A DNA stretch of 64,000 bases from Hyaloraphidium curvatum (lineage: Eukaryota; Monoblepharomycota; Hyaloraphidiomycetes; Hyaloraphidiales; Hyaloraphidiaceae). The notes beneath the pieces were generated by a model that worked only from the letters and a program-made list of their open reading frames with translations, did not search any database and had not been told where the DNA came from. The DNA lies in contig JAIVFI010000008.1 of the NCBI GenBank assembly GCA_025558095.1, positions 1 through 64,000 of the forward strand, written 5' to 3'. Positions 48,743 to 59,372 of the stretch are shown piece after piece. The position numbers were made by a program, and so were the translations under genes. The stretch's first letter is position 1; each line of letters starts with the position of its first letter.

Positions 48743-51668
48743 ATGGACGGACCAGACGCAGGGCCAGTCGATCTCGGCCTGGAACCGCCGGGGGTGGCGC
48801 CGGGAGACTCCCAGGAACCGCCCAGTCCTCCCGTGACGCTGCGGAAGGGGAAGGCGAAAAAGAAGCCTACGGCGGCCGAGGTCAACGCCTACTTAAAGGG
48901 CGATGGGCACGATCCCCCTCGAGTGGTCGTCGAACGGCTCGTCAAGTATATGGCGCGCCTGCCCAGCGTCGAACCGCCGTTTTCGTTGAACAACTGGTTC
49001 CCGAAAGACGTGCGCGGCTTCGTCGCCGACAACGTCTTTGCTTTCCTCGACGAAGTTCTGCCGTTGTCTTCCTGCTCCAGGACGGCCGTGTTTGAGGGGA
49101 TCCGGAGCCTCACGGCGACTTCCGGGGCGATCGACTTTGGGCCGCACCCGTATGAGGACTGTTTGGTGCGTTACGACAACAAGCAGATCACCATGCGCTA
49201 CACTGCGGCAGACGATGCGGTCACCGTTGTGGAGGCATTTGCAGCTTTCTTATTTCTGCACTCCCAAGGAGCCAAAACCGGCGCTGTGGCACGCGACGAC
49301 TGGGATGACACGCGGAACAATATGCTGACGAGTCAGGCGGAGCTGGTTGGCTCCAAGCTCGATGAACTGCTCCGTATGCCGGCAGCGGATCCTCCACCTA
49401 CAGGGCCTGCTCCAGGCCCGGCATTCGACGAGTTGATTGCTCTCAGGGAACAGGTGGATAGGCTCCAGGCCAACTTGGCGGCCACGGAAGATGCTTTGGT
49501 TGAGAAAGTGCGGCAGCTCGATGCGAAGGAACGGGAGCTCATTCGCGAACGGGAAGAGGCCTCGAAAGCCACGACGGAACGGGAAGACCTCGTCCTCCGG
49601 AACGAAGAGGCTGCGGCCGCCGCCTGGCAGACCGAGTCGGATCTGATTGCCAAGAATGAGCTTTTGCGGGAGGCGGAGAACCGCGGGCGCTCTACCGTGG
49701 AGCAACTCGTCGCCGCGCTGGCGGCTATTACGCTCTTGAGGGGCTCGCTGCTCAGAGTCGAGGAGCGGAGCGCCGCGCAACAGCAGCAGAAAGACGCTTT
49801 CATTGCGGACCTCGAGAGACAGCTGGCCGGCTCCAACCAGGCCCGCAGCGAGCAGGATCAGATCATTGCAGACCTCCAAGCGGAGTGCGCGCGTCTTGCC
49901 GGGGCGAATGATGTGCTGCGAGAGAGCTCAGACAAGTTGGCGGCGAACCTCGCCCAGGAGGAAGCAGAGTTGGCCTCGGCCCTGTCCCGCAATCAGGAGC
50001 TCGAGGTGCAGAACGCCGCCTTGACGGACGAGAGCGATTCGCTCGCCCATCAACTGGCTACGAAAGAGGCTGACTGTGCGGCACAGCTCGCGCAAAAGGA
50101 TGCCGAGCACGCCGCCGGGCTGCAGGCAAGGGAGGGAGAAGTGGTAGCCCGAAAGGATGCCGAACTCCGACACACGCTGGAAGCCAAGGAGAACGAGGTG
50201 GCAGTAAAATTGGCCCGGAAGGAAGAGGAACTGCGGGCCGAGCTGCTGAGCACCGAGGCTGCGGCCGAGCTGATTGCTGGGAAGGACGCGGAGCTCGCAG
50301 AGAAATTGGAGGCGAAGGAGGCCGCGTTCCGAGCGCAGTTGGACGCAAGGGACGTCGATGTGGCCCGAATGGAAGCCAACCTTGCCGCGGAGCAGGCCAA
50401 GGCGGTCGCAGCGGCCGAGCAGCTAGCCGAGAAGAACGCGACGCTCGTGGCGTTGTTGGCCGGCATGGAAGCGTGCGATCGGGACAACGAGGATCTCCGA
50501 AAGCAGCTGGAAGAGATGCGGGCTCGGCTGGACGAGATGCCGAATGTGCAGGCCGAGGCTGCAGAGCTGCCGGATCCCGCGAGCGACGGAGCTGTTGCCG
50601 AGGTGGGTCCGGCTGCGTACTGCCCACCTCGCGATCTGACATGTCGCTGGATCCAGCTTCGACAGGAGCTCGCCCAGAAGGAGGAAGCCTGCGCCGAGCT
50701 CGAGTCCAGGCTGGAAACCGCCGCTCTTGAGCTCGATGCGGCGCGCCAGGACGCCAAGGACATCCGCTCGCAGCTTGATGCAGCCCTGAAGGAGGCTGTT
50801 GACGCCCGCCAGGACGTTGCCGTTGCCCGGAGGGATGTCGAGAACGCCCGGAAGGAGACCGCGCAGATGGAGCAGAAGTGGATGGCCGGCGAGGTGCTCT
50901 CTTCCGACCTCATCGACAAGCTCGACAAGGAGAAGAAAGAGCTTGAAGCAGCCGTCAAGGGGAAGGACGCCGAGCTGCTCTCGTTGGAGCAGCGAAACCA
51001 CGTGCAGGCCCAGCGCATACAAGGCCTGCAAGCCTTGCTAGCTGAGGCGAAAGAGATCGTTATTGCCAGAAACGCTGCGATCAACGTACTCCAAGGCGAG
51101 CTGGCCGAGGCGAGGACTGCTGCGGTGCGGGATGCCGAGACCAAGATGGCCGCGGAGCGAGAGGCCGAGGGGCACAAAAAGCAGGTGGACGCGCTGGGCC
51201 AGCTCGTGGTCAAGTACAACAAGCACCTCAACGCGTGGGTCTGCTGCTCGTCGGCCGGTCCGGTTGCTGACCAGGTTCCTGACCAGGGTCGACAAAGCTT
51301 TGCTGCGCACCGTCAAGAAGCTCAGGGAACCCCCCGTGACCAAGGTGGTCTTGGGCACCCCGCAACTCAAGCCCCAGCCGCCCGCGCAGATGCCCGGCCC
51401 TGACACGGCGGAAAGTTATCTCCGGAAAGTCAATTCGTCGCCCGATTTCGGACTCCGTGGTGCGCGCGCGTCGCAGGCGGCCGTGCACGAAGCGACGATC
51501 GGCGCCAGCGCTGCATTCCTGGATGTTTTCAACAAACAGGTGGACGCCTACGAGAACGGGCTCGCGGTCGAGATCCCGATCGGACGGGATGGTGTCGGTG
51601 CGGACAGCGGAACGGTGTGGGACGATTTCAGGGGCTTGTTACGCGGCGGGAAGAAGCAGGGCGGATGA
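48743..51668 (+). CDS. Long coiled-coil protein with N-terminal globular domain
   Basis: 939 aa from exons 48743-50602, 50657-51234 and 51287-51668. Both introns (54 and 52 bases) start GTGGGT and contain CTGAC; the first is in frame and stop-free, and removal joins DGAVAE to LRQELAQKEE, keeping the coiled-coil register. Residues about 35-185 form a compact mixed domain that I do not recognise (NNWFPKDVRGFVADNVFAFL, KQITMRY, AVTVVEAFAAFLFLHSQG). From about residue 225 to 830 there is a nearly continuous heptad pattern rich in E, A, K, L and Q with repeats such as RKDAELRHTLEAKE, GKDAELAEKLEAKE and GKDAELLSLEQR. A conserved-looking C-terminal segment (KVNSSPDFGLR, FLDVFNKQVDAYENGLAVEIP) follows. 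Likely a cytoskeletal, centrosomal or tethering scaffold; the function is inferred from architecture only. Confidence 0.8.
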
Positions 51669-51963
51669 GTTGGGAGAGCACTATTGTATCTGAAGGCGCT
51701 CGGCTAAAGTCACCTAGAGCGAGAGTTGTGCGGCGCCTCGATTGCTCGCGAGCAGTGCCGATCCTGCCCGGGGCCTGCGCCTGCTTAATGGCGCGGCCTC
51801 GTTCGCCTTAGGGTGCGCTGTTCCAGTGTATGCGGACGAGCGGCGACTGCACGATCCCCGATCGCGCCCTTCCGCTCCACGACATTTGCGCTTCGGGGCG
51901 GCGCTCCATTGTGTTCTCCTCACGGACTGTGGACAATCTGCTTCGAGCAGTCCCCGAACCGCG

Positions 51964-53598
51964 ATGCAGACGTGGCAGCTCCTCCTCCTCGGCATTTTTG
52001 CCTACCTCGCGTACCGCACCCTCCGCCTGCTCGCCAGCCCCGTCGCCCGCCTCCCCGGCACGGTCTCCTCCATCTTCACCAACGTGCGGTTCCTCGCCGC
52101 CTTCCTCTCGGGCGGCTTCGTGCCGTACAACCTCGCGCTGATCCGGAAGTTCGGCCCCGTGGTCCGCGTCGGCCCGTCCGAGGTGCTCCTCGGCGATGCC
52201 GCGCTGGCCGAGCTGGCCACCGTGAAACTGGATCTGCCCAAACCTCCCGCCGTGTTCCGGATGCTGAGGATGCCGTACTTGGACGACGACAGCGTGTTCA
52301 CCTTCGAGAACAAGGATCGCGGCGCGGACTCGGGGCACCGGCTGCGGCGGCGCCTGGTCTTCCCCGCCTTTGCCCCCTCGGCGCTGGAGCGCGTGGAGCC
52401 GCTGGTCCAGGACCGCGTGGCCGACCTGCTCCTCCGCATCTCGCTGGACGCCGGGCCGAAGGGCGACTCGCCCGTGGAGCTCGTCGACGCGTTCGACGCC
52501 TACACCCTCGACGCCATCCTGGACCTCGCCTTCGGCCTGCGCCCGCGCTCCTTGCTGGTCCCCCACTCGCCCGAGGGACGGAGCGCCGACCCGCTCGCCC
52601 CGGCCAACATCCGGCGCACCGTCTCGCGCGCCTTCACCTACGTCGGCCTGCGCAGCGCGCTGGACTCGCTCGGGATCGACGCCGGCTGGCTGTCCTTCGT
52701 CCCCTACGTGAGGGAAGGCAGGGCTGCGCTCGACGGGATGGCCGAGTTCACGGAACGGGTGGTGGCCGAGCGCCGCGCCGGCGCCGGCGGGGGTCCCAAG
52801 CGGGAGGACCTCCTCCAGGCCCTGTGCGATTCCGCGGACGAAAAGTCGGGGTACAGGATGACGGCGCGGGAGGTGGTCTCCGAGGCGGCGCTCTTCCTCG
52901 TCGCGGGACAGGAGACCACCTCTTCCTCGCTGGCCTTTGCCGCGGGCTTCCTGATGCTCCACGGTGCGCGGGCGTGGCACCGCCTCCGTGCTGAGCTGGA
53001 CGCTGCCCACGCCGCTCTCGAACCTGCCCCGCCTGTCGACGCCAACGGGTTCCGCCGCATCTCCCACGCTGCCCTCCGAGATCTGCCCTACCTCAACGCA
53101 GTGCTCACCGAGACCCTCCGCCTGCGCCCCATCGCCGCCTTCATCATCCGCTACACCCCGCAGGACCTCGTCCTCCCCGACGCCTCCGGGGCGGAGCACC
53201 CCGTCCCCGCCGGGACGATGCTCGAGGTCGCTTCGGCCGCCATCTCCACCTCCCCCGCGTTCTGGGGCCCCGACGCCGAGAGGTTCGCACCGGAGCGGTT
53301 CCTCCCCCCGCACCTCGGCGGCCGCGAGGGGTGGAAGGACCCGTCCTCGCACGAGACGCGGAAGCACCTGCCCACATTCTCTTTCGGTTCGCGGAACTGC
53401 ATCGGGCAGGCGCTGGCGCGGATGCAGCTCAGGCTGGTGCTGGCGCATCTGGTGCTCAACTTCGACTGCGACGGATGGTGCGGCGCGAACAGGATGGGGG
53501 AGGGAGGGTTCGATTCGTGGGCGGGGCAGGTGTACAGGCCGACGATGAAGGTGGCGGGCGGGAAGCTGTACGGGGAGCTGAGGAGGAGGGGTGTGTAG
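51964..53598 (+). CDS. Cytochrome P450 monooxygenase
   Basis: Haem-thiolate monooxygenase, 544 aa, single exon. The N-terminal anchor (WQLLLLGIFAYLAYRTL) places it in the ER membrane, with the catalytic domain in the cytosol, where it would receive electrons from P450 reductase. I-helix AGQETTSSS at about residues 313-321, ExxR in ETLRLRP at about 382, and the haem loop FSFGSRNCIGQ with the axial Cys479. PERFLPPHLGG, before the haem loop, corresponds to the aromatic/PERF region. The length is normal for fungal P450s. The substrate and CYP family cannot be assigned. Lack of introns contrasts with most neighbours. The start at 51964 directly precedes the anchor helix. Confidence 0.93.
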   Translation: MQTWQLLLLGIFAYLAYRTLRLLASPVARLPGTVSSIFTNVRFLAAFLSGGFVPYNLALIRKFGPVVRVGPSEVLLGDAALAELATVKLDLPKPPAVFRMLRMPYLDDDSVFTFENKDRGADSGHRLRRRLVFPAFAPSALERVEPLVQDRVADLLLRISLDAGPKGDSPVELVDAFDAYTLDAILDLAFGLRPRSLLVPHSPEGRSADPLAPANIRRTVSRAFTYVGLRSALDSLGIDAGWLSFVPYVREGRAALDGMAEFTERVVAERRAGAGGGPKREDLLQALCDSADEKSGYRMTAREVVSEAALFLVAGQETTSSSLAFAAGFLMLHGARAWHRLRAELDAAHAALEPAPPVDANGFRRISHAALRDLPYLNAVLTETLRLRPIAAFIIRYTPQDLVLPDASGAEHPVPAGTMLEVASAAISTSPAFWGPDAERFAPERFLPPHLGGREGWKDPSSHETRKHLPTFSFGSRNCIGQALARMQLRLVLAHLVLNFDCDGWCGANRMGEGGFDSWAGQVYRPTMKVAGGKLYGELRRRGV

Positions 53599-53860
53599 GC
53601 GGTCGGCGCGGATGGATGGCACATTGGAGCCGGACGTCCGAGGAAGAGGTCTGTCTCCGCCACCGAGCCGGTACCGTTCAAAATCTGGCCCCGGTCGCGC
53701 TCCCGTCGAACACAATGCAAGACCAGTACCGAGGAAGGCAACTCCTTAGAAGCCGGGCGAGACCACCATCCGTCCTCGGGCGGGTGCAGGGTCAACGTCA
53801 GCCAGGGCTCTGCCGAACATTCCTGTCTCCCGGCCCCGTCGCGCGAGCATCCCGCCGCCC

Positions 53861-55672
53861 ATGCCTCCGCAGTCCTGGGAATCGGTCCGCGATGCCAAGC
53901 TCGCTGCCAAGAAGGCGGCGTACGCGCGGTTCGGCGTCGAGGTCTCCGTCCCCGAATCGCGCCGGGACGTGACGGACGTTCCGCGGGAATGCGGGAAGCT
54001 CACGGAGCGGGAGCTGGAAATCACCGAGACGCCGGCGTCGGCGTTGTTGCGCACCCTCGCGTCGGGCGAACTCTCCGCCGTCGACGTCGTGACGGCGTTC
54101 GGGAAGCGGGCGCTCGTCGCCGACCAGGTTAGCCGCAGACGCGCCCCGCCGGGTTCCCGTGTCCTTATATTCCTTCCATCATCATAGGTAGTCAACTGCC
54201 TCACCGAGATCTTCATCGACGCGGGCATCGAGCGCGCCCGCGAGCTCGACGCGCACCTCGCCGCCACCGGCGCCCCCGTCGGCCCGCTGCACGGCCTCCC
54301 GATCAGCCTCAAGGACCAATTCCACGTCGCGGGCATCGACACCACCATGGGCTACTCGGCGTTCGCCGACCAGCCCGCCGAAGCGGACTGCGACCTCGTC
54401 GTCGCGCTGCGCCGCGCGGGCGCCGTGCTCTTCGTCCGCACCAACGTGCCGCAGTCGCTCATGGTCGCCGAGACGACGAACCCCGTGTTCGGGACGACGA
54501 CCAACCCGCGGAATCGCACCTTGACGTGCGGCGGTTCGAGCGGGGGGGAGGGCGCGCTGCTCGCGATGAAGGGCAGCCCGCTGGGCGTCGGAACCGACAT
54601 GTGGGTCGCCGGGCCGATGCGGGCCGACGGGTGGGATCGCTGATCTCGGCACCTTGCGCCCGGCATGCAGCGGGGGGTCGATCCGCGTCCCGTCGGCGTT
54701 CAACTCCCTCTACGGCCTCAAGCCCTCCTCGGCCCGCCTCCCCTACGGCGGCGCGCGCAACTCCCTCCTCGGCATGGAGAGCGTCGTCTCCTCGCTGGGC
54801 CCCATGTCGCCGGACCTCGCCGCGTGCGGGATATTCGTCCGCGCGGTGCTGGCGCAGGAGCCGTGGAGGTTCGATCCTTCGTGCCTGCGGATGCCGTGGG
54901 ACGGGGATGCCGCGCGGGAGCTGGAGGTGCGGAAGCCGGTGTTCGGATACCTCCTCGGCGACGGCAACCTGGAACGTGTCGCCCCGCCCGTGGAGCGTGC
55001 GGTGCTCGACACGGTGGCCAAGCTCAGAGCGGCGGGGTACGAAGTCAAGCCGTTCGATTTCCCCGTGCTTTACGGAGGGGCGGCGCTGCATGTCCGGATC
55101 ATCACCGCCGACGGGGCCAAGGACATTGCACGGGACGTGGAGGCCGGCGGGGATCCGTGGGTGCCGGGTCTGGCGTGGATCCCCCCGCGGTGGGGAAGGA
55201 GATCGGCGCGTACGAGTTCTGGCAGGTGCGATCTTGTCGCGGGCCGCCCCTGTGGGAAGCCCTGTCCTGACCGCCGATCCGCCAGCTGAACAGGCAGAAG
55301 GACGCCCTGCGCCGCCGCGCGCTCGACGCGTGGAACGCCGCGGGGATCGACGCGCTGATCCTGCCCCCCGCTCCCTTGCCGGCCGTCCCGCACGGAAAGA
55401 TGGCCTACATGAGCTACACCGCCCGATTCAACCTGCTGGACATGACCGCCGGCATCGTGCCTCATTCGTTCGTGCTCCCCTCGGATGCGCACCCGGAGGG
55501 TTACATGCCAAAGGCGGGGGACGAGGAGAGGGTGGCGGCGACGTGGGGCAACGGGGAGGCGTTCGAGGGCGCGCCGGTGTGCGTGCAGGTGGTGTGCAGG
55601 AGGTTCGAGGAGGAGAAGTGCCTCGCGGTGATGGAGGTGGTGGACGCCGCCATCCGGGGCGGGGCCGGGTGA
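53861..55672 (+). CDS. Fatty-acid-amide-hydrolase-type amidase with a one-base frame break
   Basis: Amidase-signature enzyme of the FAAH/general fungal amidase type, about 541 aa. Exons 53861-54127, 54188-54600, 54671-55225 and 55286-55672 (introns of 60, 70 and 60 bases). Catalytic residues: Lys131 in ISLKDQFHVAG, Ser206/207 in CGGSSGGEGALLA, and the nucleophile Ser230 in GTDIGGSIRVPS, which is assembled across the second splice. WESVRDAKLAAKKAAY at the N terminus and PHGKMAYMSYTARFNLLD near the C terminus fit fungal amidases. Exon three is one base short: in the run of six C at 55181-55186 the frame changes, so LAWIPP should continue as AVGKEIGAYEFWQ. One extra C would repair it, so this is probably a homopolymer error, or else a young pseudogene. 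Cytosolic; the substrate is unknown. Confidence 0.8.
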
Positions 55673-56403
55673 GGCGGCGGGTAACCGAAGTGCGGTGGCC
55701 GTCCCGGTTCCCGCGCACACCCGCCGATCAGGTTCGGAGCAGCATCCGACAGGCCGGGGGGAAAAAGGTCTATTCCGGTCGTTGTTTCGTGCGGTCCGTG
55801 TGTGTTGGGCAAAGTTAAGGTGCGGTTCGGTGGCGAGTATCTGGAGTAGAGCGATGCAGCGTGCTTCTGGACATGTCCCGACCCGGGCAACTGCCCCGCA
55901 TTCGCAGATCTCGACCCGCACAGTGAAACCATCTCCAGTGGCTCCCACGGGGTCTGCGGAGCGCCCGGCGGCGAGGCGCGCTTGACAGCCGAGAAGCACG
56001 TGCCTCGTGGGCATCGGACCGCCGCCGCACCCACCGGAACGTGCGGAGACGCGGTGGTGGACACTCTGGACGACTTCCGGAGGTTCGGAAAAGCGGGCCG
56101 AGGTGCCTGGCCGGGTTGCCACCGGCAGTTTTGGCGTTGTGGCTGTGTGTTTGGGACCCTGCGTCACGGCCTCCTCGATTCCCGCCCAGTCTCCGCCCGG
56201 CCTAGTTAGCCGGGTTTGCCGCCGTCGGACCACCGCAGATGGCTGCCGGCCGCACGGAGCGTCGGCGCCCGCGGTGTCACGGCGCCGGAACCGATCGGCA
56301 CGTGATGAGCAATCCGGGTCGGATCGCCTCGTGCGTCACCCGGAGTCCCGACAGGGTCGGGATCGAAATCACATTCCTCCCGCGCACCCGCCGGACGCCG
56401 AAC
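55673..56403. other. Gene-free interval, 0.73 kb
   Basis: Between the amidase and the cyclin gene, same strand. Open frames here are Arg/Pro/Ser-rich and overlap on both strands; nothing supportable was seen. Confidence 0.4.
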
Positions 56404-57345
56404 ATGTGCGCGCCGACGCCGCTGGACGTTCTCGCGTGTGCCGCGCTCGGCCCCGCGGGCGGGAAGCGCCGCGCCGGGCCGCCGCCGCCGCGGGAGGCCA
56501 AGAAGGCGCGGTCGGGATCGCTCGCGTCGGACGCGACGGCCGTGGCCGCGCCGCTGCCGTCGCCGGCGTCCGAGACCACGGAGGTGCTGCACGGCGTGCC
56601 GGTCGTCACCGTCGTGCTGCGGCCCGGGGACGGCAAGGGGGAGGGGGACACCCGAGGCTCGCCGGCGGGGAACGCCCCCCCGGCAGCCCTGCCGCCCTCC
56701 AGGGACGACTGCCTGAACGGGATGATCGGTATGCCTTCGCCTGTGCTTGCTGGTGCCGGGGACCCGCCTAACCTCCCTCCCACTGTGTCAGACCTCGCGG
56801 TGCTCGTCCTCGCCGCCGCCTTCCCCTCCTCCGCCCGCCCGCACCCCTCCGCGCCCTCGTGCCCCCTCCGCGAATTCGTCGTGCGCATGCTCGCGCGCTC
56901 CGCCGCGCCCAGGCAGGTGTTCGACCTCGCGCTGCTCCTGCTGGTGCGCTTCTCCCGCGCGCCGGCGATGCCGGCGGAGCTGCGCGCGAGGTGCGGGAGG
57001 CGCATGTTCCTGGCCGCCCTGGTCGCCGCAAGCGGGTACCTGCTGGGCGACGGCCCGCCCGCGGACCCGGCGTGGGCGGCGGGGGTGTGCGGGCTCCCCG
57101 CCGCGGAAACCGCCCTGTGCAAAGCAGAGTTCCTGGCGCGGATCGGACACCGCCTCGCGTTCGACCCCGCCGAGTTCGCAGGGTGGTCTTCGGAGATCGG
57201 GAAGTGGGCCTTGTGGCTCGCCCGCGCGAGGGGGCTGGGCTCCGCGGGGCTCGAGGGGGAGGAGAAGGAGGCCGTGAGGGGGCTGGTGCGCAGGGGGGTG
57301 GCGGCGTGCCCGGCGGCGCTGTGGGCTGCTGCGGAGAGGGTTTGA
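56404..57345 (+). CDS. Pcl/PHO80-type cyclin
   Basis: 292 aa from exons 56404-56728 and 56792-57345. The intron (63 bases, GTATGC donor, GCCTAACCTC branch, GTGTCAG acceptor) is in frame without stops, so splicing is easily missed; it joins NGMI to DLAVLVLAAAF. A basic Pro/Ala-rich N terminus with a KKARS patch (possible nuclear signal) precedes a cyclin fold at about residues 105-235: VRMLARSAAPRQVFDLALLLLVRF, the internal CGRRMFLAALVAASGYLLGD helix, and TALCKAEFLARIGHRLAFD. The last is the TLE/MNxxE-FL-like helix of fungal Pcl/PHO80 cyclins that partner Pho85-type kinases. Short relative to PHO80-like proteins, but the full fold is present. The start ATG 56404 was preferred over 56239 because the upstream residues are Arg-rich and unstructured. 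Confidence 0.72.
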   Translation: MCAPTPLDVLACAALGPAGGKRRAGPPPPREAKKARSGSLASDATAVAAPLPSPASETTEVLHGVPVVTVVLRPGDGKGEGDTRGSPAGNAPPAALPPSRDDCLNGMIGMPSPVLAGAGDPPNLPPTVSDLAVLVLAAAFPSSARPHPSAPSCPLREFVVRMLARSAAPRQVFDLALLLLVRFSRAPAMPAELRARCGRRMFLAALVAASGYLLGDGPPADPAWAAGVCGLPAAETALCKAEFLARIGHRLAFDPAEFAGWSSEIGKWALWLARARGLGSAGLEGEEKEAVRGLVRRGVAACPAALWAAAERV

Positions 57346-57814
57346 CGGACGCTGCAAGGGTCGGTTTGGTTGGATGGAGGCGGAGATCGGGTTGGGAAGG
57401 CGGGCCGCAATGGAGCTGCGATTGGACTCGAGGGGGAGGATGCCATGCTTGGAATGCTGCCACGTGCTGCTTCGGTCAGCTGTTGTATCAAATGAGAAGA
57501 GCTGTCCCTTAGTGGTTTCGAGTCGGTAGAGGTTGAAGACGCCGGGCTTGCGGGTCGCCCCACCGCCGGTGACTTTCGTCTCCTTCCAGAGCAGGAGAAA
57601 GGACCTTTCTTGCGGCGCACACAGCTTCATCATCAACTCCGACATCCGCAAATGCACGCACCATTGTCCTGGAGAGTCCCGATGGGCAAGAACAAGGCCG
57701 AGCCACCGGCCGGGGTCCCCGCGCGCGCTGACCCGATCCGTCCGGCCCGCCGATTCCCGCCGCGCCGCGAAACAAACCCCGTCGCCCCTCCGCCGCATCG
57801 CCCCTCCCGCCGCG
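57346..57814. other. Gene-free interval, 0.47 kb
   Basis: Between the cyclin and DUF1295 genes. It must contain a terminator and a promoter, but no recognisable motif, repeat or RNA was seen. Confidence 0.4.
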
Positions 57815-59152
57815 ATGCTCGCCACGGCGCCTTTGTGGGACTGGGACGCCGTGCGGCCGGTGTTCCTCTCGGCGTTCCGCGAGCCGCCGGCGCTGCCGAC
57901 GTCGCTCGACGCTCTGAAGAACGTCTACCTCAACGAGGACCCGCTGGTGACGGCCATCTGGGCGTGCCTGTTCCTCATGGCCGAGTGCTTCGTGGTCGCC
58001 ATCATCACCGACGACTACAGCCAGGGTGGGTGCCCCGACGGGGAGCAGGATCGGGACGCCGCTGACCCGGCTCCGCGCCCCCGATCCCGCCCCCCCGCCC
58101 GATCCCGCAGTCGACAGGCAGTGGTCCATCGTGCCCTTCGTCTACGCGTGGCACTTTGCCCTGCACGCCAACCCGATGCTGCTCACGGCGCTCTCGGAAC
58201 TCCGCGTGCCGCCGGCCGCGGACCTGACCAACCCGCGCGTAGTCCTCATTGCGGTGCTCACGACGCTGTGGGGGCTGAGGCTGACGTTCAATTTCTGGAG
58301 GAAGGGGGGGTACAACGGCGAGGAGGACTACCGCTGGATCGAGATGAAGAAGGTGGGTAGCAGGTGGGAACGGACGGGCCGGTCTGCCTGGCGGGAGCTC
58401 GAATCGGCCCGAATATCCGATTGGAGACGGTCGCCAACTGCTGCCGACCCGTCGCTGCCACGTTTTTCGCCGAATGCCATCTGACCCGACGACCCCCTCC
58501 AGCTCCTCCCCAAGCCCGCCTTCCACCTCCTCAACCTGACCTTCATCGCCACGCAGCAGCACGCCCTCCTCCTCGCCATCGTCCTCCCCGCGTACGTCTG
58601 CCTCCGCGCCGGCTTCGGGGGCTGGACCTCCCTGGACCTGTACGCCGCCGCCGGCTTCCTGGGCTTCCTCCTCGTCGAGACCTGGGCCGACGAGCAGCAG
58701 TGGGTGTTCCAGAACAAGAAGTACGCGGCGCGCAAGGGGGAGATCAAGCTCGCGGCCAACGACCCCGACGGGGCCGACATCGCCCGGGGGTTCCTGACGC
58801 GGGGGTGGTTCCGCTACACCCGGCACGCCAACTTCTGGGCCGAGCAGTCGATCTGGTGGGCCGTGTACCTCTTCTCGGTGGCCGCGGTGAGCAGGGGGAA
58901 GATCGAATGGGTCAACTGGTCCTGCGCGGGGGCGATCGGGCTCACGGGGCTGTTCCAGGTGGGTCGCCCCGGTCGCGCCGATGCCCGGTGCCGGGGCTGA
59001 TTCCGCGGTCGGGACAGGGTTCGACGTGGGTCACGGAGTGGTTCTCGATCCGCAAGTACCCCGACTACGAGGTCTACAAGCGGCGCGTGAGCAGGTTCCT
59101 GCCGCTGCCGCCGGACGAGACGGTGCCGTGGAAGTCGGGCAAGAAGGAGTGA
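57815..59152 (+). CDS. DUF1295 / steroid-5-alpha-reductase-like membrane protein
   Basis: 347 aa from exons 57815-58025, 58111-58352, 58503-58958 and 59018-59152 (introns of 85, 150 and 59 bases, all three with GTGGGT donors). Polytopic membrane protein of the DUF1295 family, distantly related to steroid 5-alpha reductases. Visible are a helix AIWACLFLMAECFVVAII, DRQWSIVPFVYAWHFAL, WGLRLTFNFWRKGGYNGEEDYRW, ADEQQWVFQNKKY, TRGWFRYTRHANFWAEQSIWW and SIRKYPDYEVYKRRVSRFLP near the end. These conserved R..NFWR, R..RHPN-like and YP.Y..Y motifs form the NADPH/lipid-binding core in the superfamily. Here the usual RHPNY is RHANF. Probably acts on a lipid or sterol-like substrate in the ER, but no activity can be stated. 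Confidence 0.82.
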
Positions 59153-59372
59153 AGGGATGGCCGGGCGACGCGGAAACACCCGCGGCGCGCGTTTTGGATG
59201 GGCGGCGATGGGCGAGGGGGATCCCGGAAGTCGGGACAGGAGCGGACTAGATCGAGAGCCACGACGACAAAGATCAAAAGGGTGTATGTGCCGGCTAATC
59301 CGTAATCGATACAATCAATCTTGCGCAAGAAGCCTCCCGCGGTGGTCGGGGAGGTCGAAGAGGGGCGGCGGA

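Noticed and set aside
51808-53715. 635-codon antisense frame opposite the P450
   Set aside because: His/Arg/Gly-rich complement of a codon-biased gene. All P450 motifs are on the plus strand.
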